Of a DNA stretch of 36,597 nt, positions 1 to 7,875 are shown one piece after another. The notes under the pieces are model-generated. The model had not been told where the DNA came from. It saw only the letters and a program-made list of their open reading frames with translations, and searched no databases. How positions within the stretch are numbered: the stretch's first letter is position 1; every line of letters starts with the position of its first letter. This DNA comes from a virus, in the IMG/VR virus record IMGVR_UViG_3300027747_000716, positions 1-36,597 of that record, one strand, 5' to 3'. The translations under genes and the position numbers were made by a program.

Positions 1-2
1 CT

Positions 3-41
3 CACGTGCGCGCGGCGAGGAAATCCGACGCTGTTTTTTAG
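3..41 (+). CDS. Possible C-terminal end of an upstream gene (partial)
   Basis: One frame stays open from the window edge and stops at TAG 39-41, eleven bases before the small terminase gene. It would encode a tail ending in ARKSDAVF. In many phages an HNH nuclease or another small gene precedes the small terminase, but twelve codons are too few to identify anything. The main reason to list it is the tight spacing, typical of the rest of this genome. Confidence 0.2.
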   Translation, partial: HVRAARKSDAVF

Positions 42-51
42 GGGGCGTGAC

Positions 52-513
52 ATGGGGCGAAAATCCAAACCCACGGCGATCAAGATTCTGGAAGGCACCC
101 AACGCGGCACGCCGAAGCGCGAGCCGACGGCACCGCCGGGCGCTCCACCAATGCCCGAGCGTCTGGCCGTTGAGCCGTTGGCCGTGGCCAAGTGGATCGA
201 ACTCGTTGACATCCTGTGCAAGATGAACGTCCTGACCACTGGCGACGGCGAGGCACTTGCGACGCTGTGTGAAGTTCACGCGGCAGCGCAGGCGTGTTTG
301 CTTGAGCTGCGTGCCAGCGGTCCAACGATCAAAACAGATCTGGGCGGCGTGAAGCCGAACCCGGCCGGCAGTCTGTATCGGGGGCTCGTCGTGTTGCAGG
401 CCAGCCTGATGGGCGAGTTTGGTCTGACGCCGAGTAGCAGGGTGAAACTTGGCACGAAAGCCGAAGCCCCGAAAGACGACCTTGAAGCGTTCTTCGCTTC
501 CGAAGGTGCCTAG
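52..513 (+). CDS. terS: Terminase small subunit, P27 family
   Basis: This is the DNA-recognition subunit of the packaging motor, which binds the phage DNA and hands it to the large subunit. The 153-residue product opens with the MGRKSKPTAIKILEG stretch typical of P27-family small terminases and continues with a proline-rich linker and a helical body. The length is normal for the family. The ATG at 52 follows a purine-rich AGGGGG ribosome-binding sequence. The 3' end overlaps the proposed start of the large terminase by 65 bases, which suggests coupled translation. The assignment rests on the N-terminal motif and the position next to terL and portal. Confidence 0.88.
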   Translation: MGRKSKPTAIKILEGTQRGTPKREPTAPPGAPPMPERLAVEPLAVAKWIELVDILCKMNVLTTGDGEALATLCEVHAAAQACLLELRASGPTIKTDLGGVKPNPAGSLYRGLVVLQASLMGEFGLTPSSRVKLGTKAEAPKDDLEAFFASEGA

Positions 514-2068
514 GCTCACGCCAGAAGGTGAAGCCAAATACCTCCGGGTTGCCCGGTTCTTTGAAGGCGTGCTTCGCCATTCAAAAGGGCAACACGCCGG
601 AGACAATTTCAAGCTGCTCCCGTGGCAGCATGACATCTTCCGCGAGTTATTCGGGCGGCTGAAACCGGACGGAACTAGGCAGCACCGCGTGGCCTACATC
701 GAAGTTCCGAAGAAAAACGGCAAGAGCACGCTCCTGGCTGGCATCGCCATCTACATGCTGGTGGCCGATGGCGAAGCGGGCAGCGAAGTCTACGGTGCGT
801 GTACGGATCGTGAGTCCGCCGGCATCATCTACCGCGAGGCGGCCGCGATGGTGCGGGCATCCCCTGCCCTGTCCAAGGTGCTCGAGGTGGTGGACAGTCG
901 GAAGACGATCATTCACCGGGCCAGCAACTCGTTCTACCGAGTACTCTCGGCCGATGCGTTCCGTGCCGAGGGGCTGAACATTCACGCCCTGCTTTTCGAT
1001 GAACTGCACGCTCAGCGTGACCGGCGTCTGTGGGATGCGCTGCGGTACGGCGGCGCGGCCCGCCGGCAGCCGCTGCTGCTGTCGATCACAACGGCCGGAG
1101 AACTGGATCGGAATTCGCTTTGGTGGGAGCAGCGAACATACGCCGAGCGGTGCAAGGCTGACCCGACGCTCGACCCGTCGTTCTACGGGTGCGTCTACAA
1201 GGCCGACGAGGCGGACGACCCGTTTGACGAGGCCACCTGGCGAAAGGCGAACCCGTCGCTCGGGCATACCATCACGCTGGAGTCATTCGCGGCCGACGCC
1301 TTGGAGGCCAAAAACAGCCCCAGTAAACTCAATTCGTTCCTGCGGTATCGGCTGGACGTTGCCACGGCCTCAGACGTGCGGTGGATTCTGCCCGACAAGT
1401 GGGCCGCCTGCGGCGGGGCTCTGCGTCCGCTTGAAGGACGCCAGGCTTTCGTCGGCCTGGACTTAGCAAGCACGACCGACTTGACGTGTGCCGTGTACCT
1501 CTTTCCGGACGACGACGGCACGTTTGACGTGCTGCCGTTCTTCTGGGCGGCGGCCGAGAACGCACAGGCTAGGGCGAGGAAGGACCGGGTGCCCTACCTC
1601 GACTGGGCCAAGCAGCAGACCGAGTACGGCCCCCTGCTGCGGCTGACCGAGGGCAATGCCACCGACTATGACACGGTGCGGCGGGACATCAACGAGATCA
1701 GCAAGCGGTTCGTAATACGGCAGATGGGGGCAGACCCGTGGAACGCCCAGCACATCTGCCAGCAACTGCAAGGCGATGGCTATGACATCGTAGAGTTCAG
1801 GCAGGGCGTCGGATCAATGTCGAGCCCTTCCAAGTTTCTGGAGACGCTGGTTCTGTCGAGGAAGTTGCGGCACGCCAATCACCCGATGCTGTCGTGGATG
1901 GCCAACAACGTGTCGATTGAGATGAACCACCAGGGCGACATCAAGCCGAGCAAAGTCAAAAGCACCGAACGAATTGACGGCATCGTCGGGCTGATTGAGG
2001 CGGTCGGGCTCTGGCAAAAGGCGACCGCACCGCCTGCACCTCAAAGCTGGGAAATCCACGCCATATGA
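449..2068 (+). CDS. terL: Terminase large subunit (packaging ATPase and nuclease)
   Basis: The motor that pumps DNA into the prohead and cuts the concatemer. The N-terminal ATPase domain shows a Walker A-type PKKNGKS at residues 87-93, Walker B LLFDE at 181-185 and a coupling motif SITTAG at 212-217. The C-terminal nuclease shows GLDLA (D338), a GADPW segment (D429) and RIDG (D510), consistent with the RNase H-like acidic triad. At 539 residues it has the expected length. The start is uncertain: TTG 449 gives the longest product and sits behind a weak GGGTGA, but TTG 482 or GTG 506 are possible. The stop codon overlaps the portal ATG. Confidence 0.93.
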   Translation: MARKPKPRKTTLKRSSLPKVPRLTPEGEAKYLRVARFFEGVLRHSKGQHAGDNFKLLPWQHDIFRELFGRLKPDGTRQHRVAYIEVPKKNGKSTLLAGIAIYMLVADGEAGSEVYGACTDRESAGIIYREAAAMVRASPALSKVLEVVDSRKTIIHRASNSFYRVLSADAFRAEGLNIHALLFDELHAQRDRRLWDALRYGGAARRQPLLLSITTAGELDRNSLWWEQRTYAERCKADPTLDPSFYGCVYKADEADDPFDEATWRKANPSLGHTITLESFAADALEAKNSPSKLNSFLRYRLDVATASDVRWILPDKWAACGGALRPLEGRQAFVGLDLASTTDLTCAVYLFPDDDGTFDVLPFFWAAAENAQARARKDRVPYLDWAKQQTEYGPLLRLTEGNATDYDTVRRDINEISKRFVIRQMGADPWNAQHICQQLQGDGYDIVEFRQGVGSMSSPSKFLETLVLSRKLRHANHPMLSWMANNVSIEMNHQGDIKPSKVKSTERIDGIVGLIEAVGLWQKATAPPAPQSWEIHAI

Positions 2069-3420
2069 TTGCCAACGCCGAGACGCCCGAAGACAAGTCG
2101 TACCGCATCATCGACCTGCGTGGCACCTACGGCGACGGCTGGAGCGAGTCGCCTGCCCGAGGCCCGGCCGGCGTCCGAGTGACGCCAGAAACGTCGATGA
2201 ACTGCTCGGCAGTTTTGGCCTGCGTGCGGCTGATCTCCGAGAACGTGGCGACGATTCCGCTGCACCTGTATCGGCGGCTGACTGAGGGCGGCAAGGAACG
2301 CGCCCGCGATCTGCCGCTGTACCGCATTCTCAGCCAGCAGCCCAACGGGTGGCAGACCAGTTTTGAGTTCCGGGAGATGCTGACCGCTCACTGCCTGCTC
2401 TACGGCAACGCCTACGCCGAGATCCGCAGCGGTTCCGCCGGGGCCGTTTCGGAATTGTGGCCATTGCACCCGTCACGGATGAAGGTCACGCAGCTCGAGG
2501 ACGGCACGCTGCGGTACTGCTACCGCGAGCAGAACGGCAGCGAGTCGTACTACCGGCAGGATCAGATTTTCCACCTGCGGTGGCTGTCCAACGACGGCGT
2601 GACCGGAATGCTTCCGATCAACCTCTGCCGCGACGCCATCGCCTTGGCCCAGGCTCTTGAGTCGCACGGCGGAAGCTACTTCGGCAACGCCTGCCGGCTG
2701 TCGGGCCTGATGGAATCCGACAACCCGATCACGGTGGAGACGGCCGAGCGGCTGCGTGAACAGTTTGAACGCATCCACCGTGGTGCCGATCGTGCCCACA
2801 GGACCGCCGTGCTGCCGCAGGGCGTGCATTGGAAGGATGTGCAGTCAAGCAACGAGGCCAGCCAGTTTCTGGAGACCCGGCAATATCAGGTGATTGAGAT
2901 TTGCCGGGCGTACCGAGTCGATCCGTCGTACGTGCAGGACAAGACGAAGGTCGGCTATGCGTCGCAGGAACAGGCCGCCATCGACTTGGTGCAGCAGACG
3001 CTCCTGCCGTGGTTCCGCCGCTGGGAGTCGGCGATCACGCGGGATCTCGTGACGCAGGACGATGTCTACTTCGCCGAGTTTGACACCCGTGGCCTGCTGC
3101 GTGGCGACCTGGCCGCCCAGGGGGCATGGCTGCAGACGATGTTGACCACCGGCATCTACTCCGTCAACGAGTGCCGTGAAGTGCTCAACATGAATCCGAT
3201 CGGCCCCGAGGGCGATCAGCGGTACATGCAGATGAACCTGACCACGATGCAAGGCATCGCGGCCACGGCAGCCGTTGGCAACGGCGGCGAGCCTGCCCCG
3301 GCCGACAACCTGCCGCAGTCGTACACAGACAACCTGCTCGACGGCGAGACGCCGGTTGATGGGTCCGTCAAGCCCGCAGGACCACTGCCACGCTCTCGCA
3401 AGCCCCCCAAGAAAAAGTGA
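2065..3420 (+). CDS. Portal protein, HK97 type
   Basis: Forms the dodecameric ring at one capsid vertex through which DNA passes and on which the tail assembles. The 451-residue product carries typical HK97-type features: an early segment with cysteines and SENVATIPLHLY, a central LHLRWLSNDGVTGMLP block, and a C-terminal half with EICRAYRVDP and NECREVLNMNPI. Its end is a proline- and lysine-rich tail. The ATG at 2065 overlaps the terL stop in the form ATGA, so translation is probably coupled. The following protease start overlaps the portal stop in the same way. Order and motifs agree, so the call is firm. Confidence 0.93.
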   Translation: MIANAETPEDKSYRIIDLRGTYGDGWSESPARGPAGVRVTPETSMNCSAVLACVRLISENVATIPLHLYRRLTEGGKERARDLPLYRILSQQPNGWQTSFEFREMLTAHCLLYGNAYAEIRSGSAGAVSELWPLHPSRMKVTQLEDGTLRYCYREQNGSESYYRQDQIFHLRWLSNDGVTGMLPINLCRDAIALAQALESHGGSYFGNACRLSGLMESDNPITVETAERLREQFERIHRGADRAHRTAVLPQGVHWKDVQSSNEASQFLETRQYQVIEICRAYRVDPSYVQDKTKVGYASQEQAAIDLVQQTLLPWFRRWESAITRDLVTQDDVYFAEFDTRGLLRGDLAAQGAWLQTMLTTGIYSVNECREVLNMNPIGPEGDQRYMQMNLTTMQGIAATAAVGNGGEPAPADNLPQSYTDNLLDGETPVDGSVKPAGPLPRSRKPPKKK

Positions 3421-4052
3421 GCCACATGGACAACCTTGAGCGACGCTGCGTTGCCCTGCCGCTGACGATGGAAACCCGAGAAGCGGGCAAGGCGTACATC
3501 GGCGGTTATGCCGCCAAGTACAACGTCCGCTCGACAATGCTCGGCACGTTCCGCGAGCAGATCCTGCCCGGTGCGTTTACCCGTGCTCTCAATGAGCAGT
3601 CGCACCCGGTTGTGGCCCTGTGGAACCACGACCCGAACTTCGTGCTGGGCAGCACCCGCAGCGGCACGCTGACGGTGAACACCGACGACGAGGGCATGCG
3701 GTACAGCGTTGAGGTGCCTGATACGCAGCTGGGCCGGGATCTCTCCACGCTCATCGCTCGAGGTGACGTGTGGGGGAGTTCCTTCGCCTTCGTCATTGGC
3801 GAGGAATCATGGGACAAGGACGAGGACGGTACGGCACTTCGCAGCGTCGTTTCGGTGAAGGGAATCTACGACGTTTCGCCGGTGCTGACGCCTGCGTATG
3901 AGCAGGCCACCACGGGCGTGGCGGTGCGGTCCTATGAGCGGTTTCTACAATCGCACCGACCGGCGCTGAAGCTGCCAGCACTCAGCCGAAACGCCAAAGC
4001 CGAAAAGTCCATCCGCAGGTTTCTCAGGCAGCATGGCCACAAAATCTGGTGA
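3417..4052 (+). CDS. Prohead protease, HK97 (U35) family
   Basis: Serine protease that cleaves the capsid protein's N-terminal region during maturation. The 211-residue product has the family order: YAAKYN near residue 32, LPGAFTRAL near 50-57, the catalytic histidine in LWNHD (H71), the catalytic serine in WGSSFAF (S121 or S122), and the DVSPVLTPAYEQA block at 152-164. The GTG at 3417 overlaps the portal stop; an ATG at 3426 is the alternative start. The gene lies directly before the capsid gene, whose product has a long charged helical N-terminal region of the kind removed by these proteases. Confidence 0.92.
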   Translation: MSHMDNLERRCVALPLTMETREAGKAYIGGYAAKYNVRSTMLGTFREQILPGAFTRALNEQSHPVVALWNHDPNFVLGSTRSGTLTVNTDDEGMRYSVEVPDTQLGRDLSTLIARGDVWGSSFAFVIGEESWDKDEDGTALRSVVSVKGIYDVSPVLTPAYEQATTGVAVRSYERFLQSHRPALKLPALSRNAKAEKSIRRFLRQHGHKIW

Positions 4053-4209
4053 CGTTTGCCAGCACTGCCGGGCCGCGAGGCTTGGCGTGTACGCATCGGC
4101 AGAGCGTGGCGGCGTATGCACCCGCTATCTGCGGTGCCCATCTTGCAGGCGAACGGCCAAGCACGTCGTGAACTCCTGCGAAATACGACGCAGGTCGTTA
4201 CCTAGTTAG
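4033..4209 (+). CDS. Small zinc-ribbon-like protein
   Basis: A 58-residue open frame starts at ATG 4033, inside the end of the protease gene, and stops at TAG 4207-4209. It contains two CxxC knuckles, CQHC (9-12) and CPSC (35-38), with further cysteines at 29 and 49, and a basic C-terminus. This spacing is typical of a zinc ribbon. The function is unknown; small zinc-ribbon proteins are common in phage genomes, some binding nucleic acid. The overlap with the protease favours coupled translation. The paired knuckles argue against a chance frame, but no family was recognised. Confidence 0.6.
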   Translation: MATKSGDVCQHCRAARLGVYASAERGGVCTRYLRCPSCRRTAKHVVNSCEIRRRSLPS

Positions 4210-4213
4210 GTAA
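4198..4213. promoter_or_regulatory. Palindromic operator-like site before the capsid gene
   Basis: TTACCTAGTTAGGTAA reads as two 7-base arms (TTACCTA and TAGGTAA) with a 2-base centre. A second TTACCTA half-site lies at 4275-4281, in the hairpin just before the capsid ribosome-binding site. A dimeric regulator site is the simplest reading. It overlaps the stop codon of the zinc-ribbon frame. Confidence 0.4.
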
Positions 4214-4230
4214 TAACTGGCAGCCCATTT

Positions 4231-4302
4231 CTGCAAGGGTTGCCATGCGTGGCCATAGGGTGCGGATAGGTCATTTACCTACCGCACACAGGAGCCACAA
4301 AC
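4231..4302 (+). promoter_or_regulatory. Capsid gene leader with shared 14-base motif and hairpin
   Basis: CTGCAAGGGTTGCC at 4231-4244 is repeated exactly at 9076-9089 before the tail-tube gene. Here it is followed by an inverted repeat, 4262-4271 against 4277-4285 with one bulged A, and then an ACAGGAGC ribosome-binding sequence. The two leaders also share a CTACC...ACAGGAGC ending. These are the two genes expected to need the strongest expression, so a late promoter or mRNA-stabilising leader is plausible. No convincing -35/-10 pair was seen. Confidence 0.45.
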
Positions 4303-5697
4303 ATGGCCGCCAGCCGCGTCAAGGAACTGCTCGACGAACTTGCCTCGACCCTCGCCGAACTTGGCATGCTTGATGAGGCTGGTGCTGCCGAAGAGGCCGG
4401 CGAGAACACCGACGGCACCCCGGCCGATCGCTCGGCGGTCGCAGCCGTCGAGGCTCGGCAGGCCAAGTACGACGAGCTGCTTGCCAAGGCCGAGCGGATC
4501 AAGAAGTCGATCGCCGACGAGGAGGCCCGCGAGGCCCGCAAGGCCGAGCTGATGAAGTCCCTGAACCGGGCCGCCCCGGCTGTTGAGGCCGCCGCCCCGG
4601 CAAAGGTCGATATTCGCGCCGTCGGCTTCCGTGGCAAGCTGCGTGCGTTCAACAGCGAGCGTGACGCCTACGTTTCTGGCCAGTGGCTCAAGGCGACCAT
4701 CGGCAAGGACGAGCAGGCCCGCCGGTGGTGCCAGGATCAGGGCATTGAGACCCGCGACATGGGCGGCCAGGTCAACAGCCTCGGCGGCGTGCTCGTTCCC
4801 GAAGAGTTTTCCAACACGCTCATTCGGCTGGTCGAGCAGTACGGCATCGCGTCGGGCATCGCCCAGAACATCACGATGTCGTCTGACACCCTTCTGGTGC
4901 CCCGGCGTCTGACTGGCGTGACGGGCTACTGGATTGGCGAGAACACGACCATCACGACCAGCGACCCGACCGCCACGATGGTGCAGCTGGTGGCCAAAAA
5001 GCTGGCGGCGGCCACCCGCGTCAGCAACGAGCTGCTGCAGGACAACGCGATCAGCGTCGCTGATTGGTTGGCTCAAGAATTTTCGCTTGAGATCAGCAAG
5101 CGAATCGACGAAGCCTTCTTTAACGGAACCGGCGCCGGCACGACTTACGGCGGAATCTGGGGCCTGCTGCCCAAGATCAACGACGGCACCCACACCGCCT
5201 CGATCGTGTCGGCCGCAAGCACGCACACCACGGTGGCCACGCTCGACACGAAGGATTTCAACTCGGCCGTTGCCAAGCTTCCCCGGTACGCGATTGGTTC
5301 GGCCGCGTGGTACATGCATCCGAGCGTCTGGCACAACGGCCCGGCGAACCTCGCCTTGGTCGCCAGCTCGGTCGGCGGCAACAACGCATCGGACCTCCTC
5401 AACTTCAACAGCAAGACGCCGACGACGTTCCTCGGTCTGCCGGTTGTCTGGGCGCTCACCATGCCGACGAGCACCGACCTTTCGGCCGGCAGCATCGCAG
5501 CTGTGGTCGGCGACCTGTCGCTGTCCAGCATCTACGCCACCCGGTCGGCCATGTCGATTGCGGCCAGCGACGACCGCTACTTTGAGTACGACCAGCGTGC
5601 CTACCGCGTCACCATGCGGGCGGACATTAACCACCACTCGCTTGGCGACACCTCGACGGCTGGCCCGGTCGTGGCGCTCAAGTTGGCGGCCTCCTGA
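4303..5697 (+). CDS. Major capsid protein, HK97 fold
   Basis: The shell subunit. The 464-residue product begins with about 90 residues of charged, coiled-coil-forming sequence rich in alanine, glutamate and lysine, matching the delta (scaffold) domain that the upstream protease would remove. The body shows the usual HK97-family landmarks: GGVLVPEEFSNTLIRLV, a TLLVPRRLTG strand, KKLAAATRVSNELLQDN, the helix with LAQEFSLEISKRIDEAFFNG, and GIWGLLP. A strong ACAGGAGC ribosome-binding site lies 8 bases before the ATG. No separate scaffold gene is visible, in line with a fused scaffold domain. The exact cleavage site cannot be read from sequence. Confidence 0.94.
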   Translation: MAASRVKELLDELASTLAELGMLDEAGAAEEAGENTDGTPADRSAVAAVEARQAKYDELLAKAERIKKSIADEEAREARKAELMKSLNRAAPAVEAAAPAKVDIRAVGFRGKLRAFNSERDAYVSGQWLKATIGKDEQARRWCQDQGIETRDMGGQVNSLGGVLVPEEFSNTLIRLVEQYGIASGIAQNITMSSDTLLVPRRLTGVTGYWIGENTTITTSDPTATMVQLVAKKLAAATRVSNELLQDNAISVADWLAQEFSLEISKRIDEAFFNGTGAGTTYGGIWGLLPKINDGTHTASIVSAASTHTTVATLDTKDFNSAVAKLPRYAIGSAAWYMHPSVWHNGPANLALVASSVGGNNASDLLNFNSKTPTTFLGLPVVWALTMPTSTDLSAGSIAAVVGDLSLSSIYATRSAMSIAASDDRYFEYDQRAYRVTMRADINHHSLGDTSTAGPVVALKLAAS

Positions 5698-5724
5698 ACC
5701 ACCTGACATCCCAAGGAGTTTTCA

Positions 5725-6156
5725 ATGAACCATCTTTCCGGTGCTAAGTCGGTGACGAAGGCGGCTGCGAGCGTTGCGGCTTCGGCCACGCACAGCCACG
5801 AGATCGACACGCTGGGCTTCAAGTACGCCAGCATCGACGTGATCTTCAGCCCGTTCACGGCTGCCACCTCGAGCTACGCCAGCGTGCTCAAGGTGCAGGA
5901 ATCCGATTCGTCGGGCTCCAGCCAGGCGGACATCAGCGGCCTTTCGGTGACGGCTGGCGCCGGCAGCACGACCGGCGCGGTTGTCGGTGCGGTGGCCCGG
6001 TTCAACGTCGATCTGCGTGGCCGCAAGCGTTACCTAACGGTTCTTGCCAGCCCAGGCAACACCGTGGCGGTTGTCACGAACGCTCGGCTGTCAAAGGGCG
6101 AGACGCACGCCACCGACGCAACCTCGGCCAACGTCAACGATTACAAGTCGCTCTGA
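5725..6156 (+). CDS. Probable head decoration or minor structural protein
   Basis: A 143-residue protein rich in alanine, serine, threonine and valine with a predicted all-beta character. It lies directly after the major capsid gene, where decoration or cement proteins usually sit. A good AAGGAG ribosome-binding site precedes ATG 5725. No family was recognised from motifs, so the role is inferred from position and composition. A strong hairpin follows the stop, so the capsid and this gene may form one transcription unit. A head-fibre or other minor head protein is the main alternative. Confidence 0.55.
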   Translation: MNHLSGAKSVTKAAASVAASATHSHEIDTLGFKYASIDVIFSPFTAATSSYASVLKVQESDSSGSSQADISGLSVTAGAGSTTGAVVGAVARFNVDLRGRKRYLTVLASPGNTVAVVTNARLSKGETHATDATSANVNDYKSL

Positions 6157-6187
6157 CCGCTGGACAAGCACAGTAGAACGCCCAGAG

Positions 6188-6215
6188 CGGGCGGCTGGGA
6201 TCGCCCGGCCGCCCG
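6188..6215 (+). terminator. Strong hairpin after the capsid-decoration unit
   Basis: The arms CGGGCGGC (6188-6195) and GCCGCCCG (6208-6215) pair perfectly over 8 bases. An inner GGG/CCC pairing after a T-G wobble leaves a 4-base loop. The sequence after it is only weakly T-rich (TTGGCGTTT), so it could be a partial terminator or an RNA-end stabiliser rather than a full intrinsic terminator. Confidence 0.5.
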
Positions 6216-6239
6216 TTGGCGTTTACAGAGGAGCATCCG

Positions 6240-7001
6240 TTGAAAGTCCACGTTGGCAGCGTCGATCACGATCTGCGAGTTGAGGCCGCATTCAGCGTGC
6301 CTCGGCTTGGGTTTCAGGACAACTTCTTCTGCACAATCCAGAGCCTAATGCCGCTCGGCATTCGTCCAACGAAGTTTACCGGCGCGTTTTGGGAACAGTG
6401 TTTGGATCGCGTCCTGCTCGACATGGTGGACCGCACGGACTGGATCTTGGCGTGCGATTTTGACAGCGTCTTTGAAGCCGACACCATCCAGCGGCTGATG
6501 ACGGCGGCGATGGCCAGTGGATACGACGCCGTGGCACCGCTGCAGACCAAGCGGGACGAGGGCGTGCCGATGTTCACGCCCGAGGGTGCCGGCGGCACCA
6601 TCGGCATGGTGAGCCTTGAGAACTCGTGGTTTGAGGCTGTGGTGCAGCCGGTCGAAACGGCTCATTTCGGCTGCACGCTGATCCGGTCTTCGGCGCTGAA
6701 GCGGACGCCAGCCCCGTGGTTCCTCGGGACGCCTAGGCCAGACGGGCACTGGGGAGACGCGCCGGCAGGCGAGGTGACTCGCACAGACCCGGACATCCAC
6801 TTCTGGAAGCAGTTTCGGGCTGCCGGCAACCGCCTCGGCATCGCCCCGCAGGTGGCAATCGGGCACGCCGAGCTGAAGTTCACTTGGCCGGGCCGCGACT
6901 TGAAGCCGGTCTATCAGTCGCCCAGCGACTACTGGGGCAAGGGCGGGCGGCGTCCTTCAGAAGCTTGGGGATCTGTTGAGCACGGGGAGGCAAGCACATG
7001 A
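6240..7001 (+). CDS. Glycosyltransferase-like protein (GT-A fold)
   Basis: Probably transfers a sugar from a nucleotide sugar to an unknown acceptor. The 253-residue product shows ILACDFDSVFE with a DFD metal and nucleotide-binding motif at 73-75, a later FGCTLIRSSALKR acceptor-region segment, and DPDIHFWKQ followed by a histidine-containing GHAEL strand, an order typical of GT-A enzymes. TTG 6240 is preferred because it follows an AGAGGAG site by a normal distance; a longer TTG 6216 start would place that site inside the gene. It lies among the head genes, so a virion protein is a plausible acceptor. DNA or host-surface modification is also possible. Confidence 0.68.
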   Translation: MKVHVGSVDHDLRVEAAFSVPRLGFQDNFFCTIQSLMPLGIRPTKFTGAFWEQCLDRVLLDMVDRTDWILACDFDSVFEADTIQRLMTAAMASGYDAVAPLQTKRDEGVPMFTPEGAGGTIGMVSLENSWFEAVVQPVETAHFGCTLIRSSALKRTPAPWFLGTPRPDGHWGDAPAGEVTRTDPDIHFWKQFRAAGNRLGIAPQVAIGHAELKFTWPGRDLKPVYQSPSDYWGKGGRRPSEAWGSVEHGEAST

Positions 7002-7198
7002 AGGTGCGATTCATTCGGGCATGGAAGGCGTATTGCGTGGGCGACGTGGTGGACTTGCCAGATGGCATGGGAACCGAACTCATCAACATCGGCCGCGTTG
7101 TCCGCGACTCAGACCCGCAGCTGACGCTCGAGACGGCCGCCGTTGAGCCTGCAGAACTCAGGACAGCAGATGTAACGCCACGGAGACGCCGCAAGTGA
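6998..7198 (+). CDS. Small conserved-type phage protein, function unknown
   Basis: A 66-residue protein opening MKVRFIRAWKAYCVGDVVDLP and ending in the basic run RRRRK. The first 40 residues look like a small beta-strand domain with a central GMGTELINIG, a style common to small phage proteins found between portal or capsid and connector genes. It overlaps the glycosyltransferase stop by 4 bases and the connector start by 4 bases, so it belongs to the same coupled series. No enzymatic motif is present. A structural accessory role is possible but cannot be shown. Confidence 0.7.
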   Translation: MKVRFIRAWKAYCVGDVVDLPDGMGTELINIGRVVRDSDPQLTLETAAVEPAELRTADVTPRRRRK

Positions 7199-7875
7199 GA
7201 TACCGCAGCCTGACTCGTGAAACGCAGCCATCGGTTGAGCCGGTGAGTTTGGCCGAAGCAAAACTGCACCTCCGCATCGACAACGAAGACGACGACGCCC
7301 TGATCCAGTCGCTGATCAGTTCTGCGCGTCAGTGGGCCGAGGACTATTGCGACCGCACGTTTGTCCTGACCCGCTGGGCCATGCGAACCGACTCGTTCTA
7401 CGGACAGGTTGGCAGCCCGGCGCAGTTCGGGTTGCGGGCAGACGGCAGCAACATCGAAGGCCGCCAGGGCGTGGTTCCGAACATGGACGTGGAGCTGCCC
7501 CGTCCGCCGATGAGCGTCGTGACTGGGTACACCGCCGTGGACGTGACGTATACGCCAGCCGTGAGCGGCACGACGGCCACGCTGTCGGCCACCGAGTACC
7601 GAGTCGATTATCAGCAGACACCGGGGGCCGTTCGGCCGCTGTACGGCAAGACGTGGCCCAGCCACCTCATGGATCAGAATAGCGTCACAGTCCGGTGGTG
7701 GGCTGGCTACGGGGCCGACGGAAAATCGGTGCCGCCTCAAGTCAAGTCAGCCATCCTGATGATCGTGTCGCACCTCTGGAGCAATCGAGACGCCGCACAA
7801 GAGGCGGCACTCTCCGAAGTGCCATTTGGCGTCAAGGCGATGCTCGACACGGTGCGGTGGGGGAGCTACCGCTAA
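7195..7875 (+). CDS. Head-tail connector, gp6-like
   Basis: Adaptor ring that sits under the portal and starts the neck. The 226-residue product has the gp6-like signature near its N-terminus, with PVSLAEAKLHLRID followed by DALIQSLISSARQWAEDYCDRTF, a helical pair typical of this family. The remainder is beta-rich and ends with a helix near ILMIVSHLWSNRDAA. The GTG at 7195 overlaps the previous stop. It has more residues than the shortest family members, with the extra length in the middle beta-rich part. Position between head genes and the head-closure gene supports the call. Confidence 0.85.
   Translation: MRYRSLTRETQPSVEPVSLAEAKLHLRIDNEDDDALIQSLISSARQWAEDYCDRTFVLTRWAMRTDSFYGQVGSPAQFGLRADGSNIEGRQGVVPNMDVELPRPPMSVVTGYTAVDVTYTPAVSGTTATLSATEYRVDYQQTPGAVRPLYGKTWPSHLMDQNSVTVRWWAGYGADGKSVPPQVKSAILMIVSHLWSNRDAAQEAALSEVPFGVKAMLDTVRWGSYR

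Noticed and set aside
647-1267. Antisense frame across the large terminase
   Set aside because: It opposes a gene with all terminase motifs, has no ribosome-binding site or family pattern and is a codon-bias shadow.
4214-4260. Sigma-54-type promoter before the capsid gene
   Set aside because: TGGCAG and a downstream TGC are present, but the spacing does not match the -24/-12 pattern.
4279-5709. Long antisense frame of 476 codons across the capsid gene
   Set aside because: It mirrors a strongly coding, motif-rich capsid gene and arises from codon bias in GC-rich DNA; it has no recognisable domain.
6216-6239. Upstream TTG start for the glycosyltransferase-like gene
   Set aside because: It would put the AGAGGAG ribosome-binding site within the coding region; TTG 6240 has correct spacing after it.
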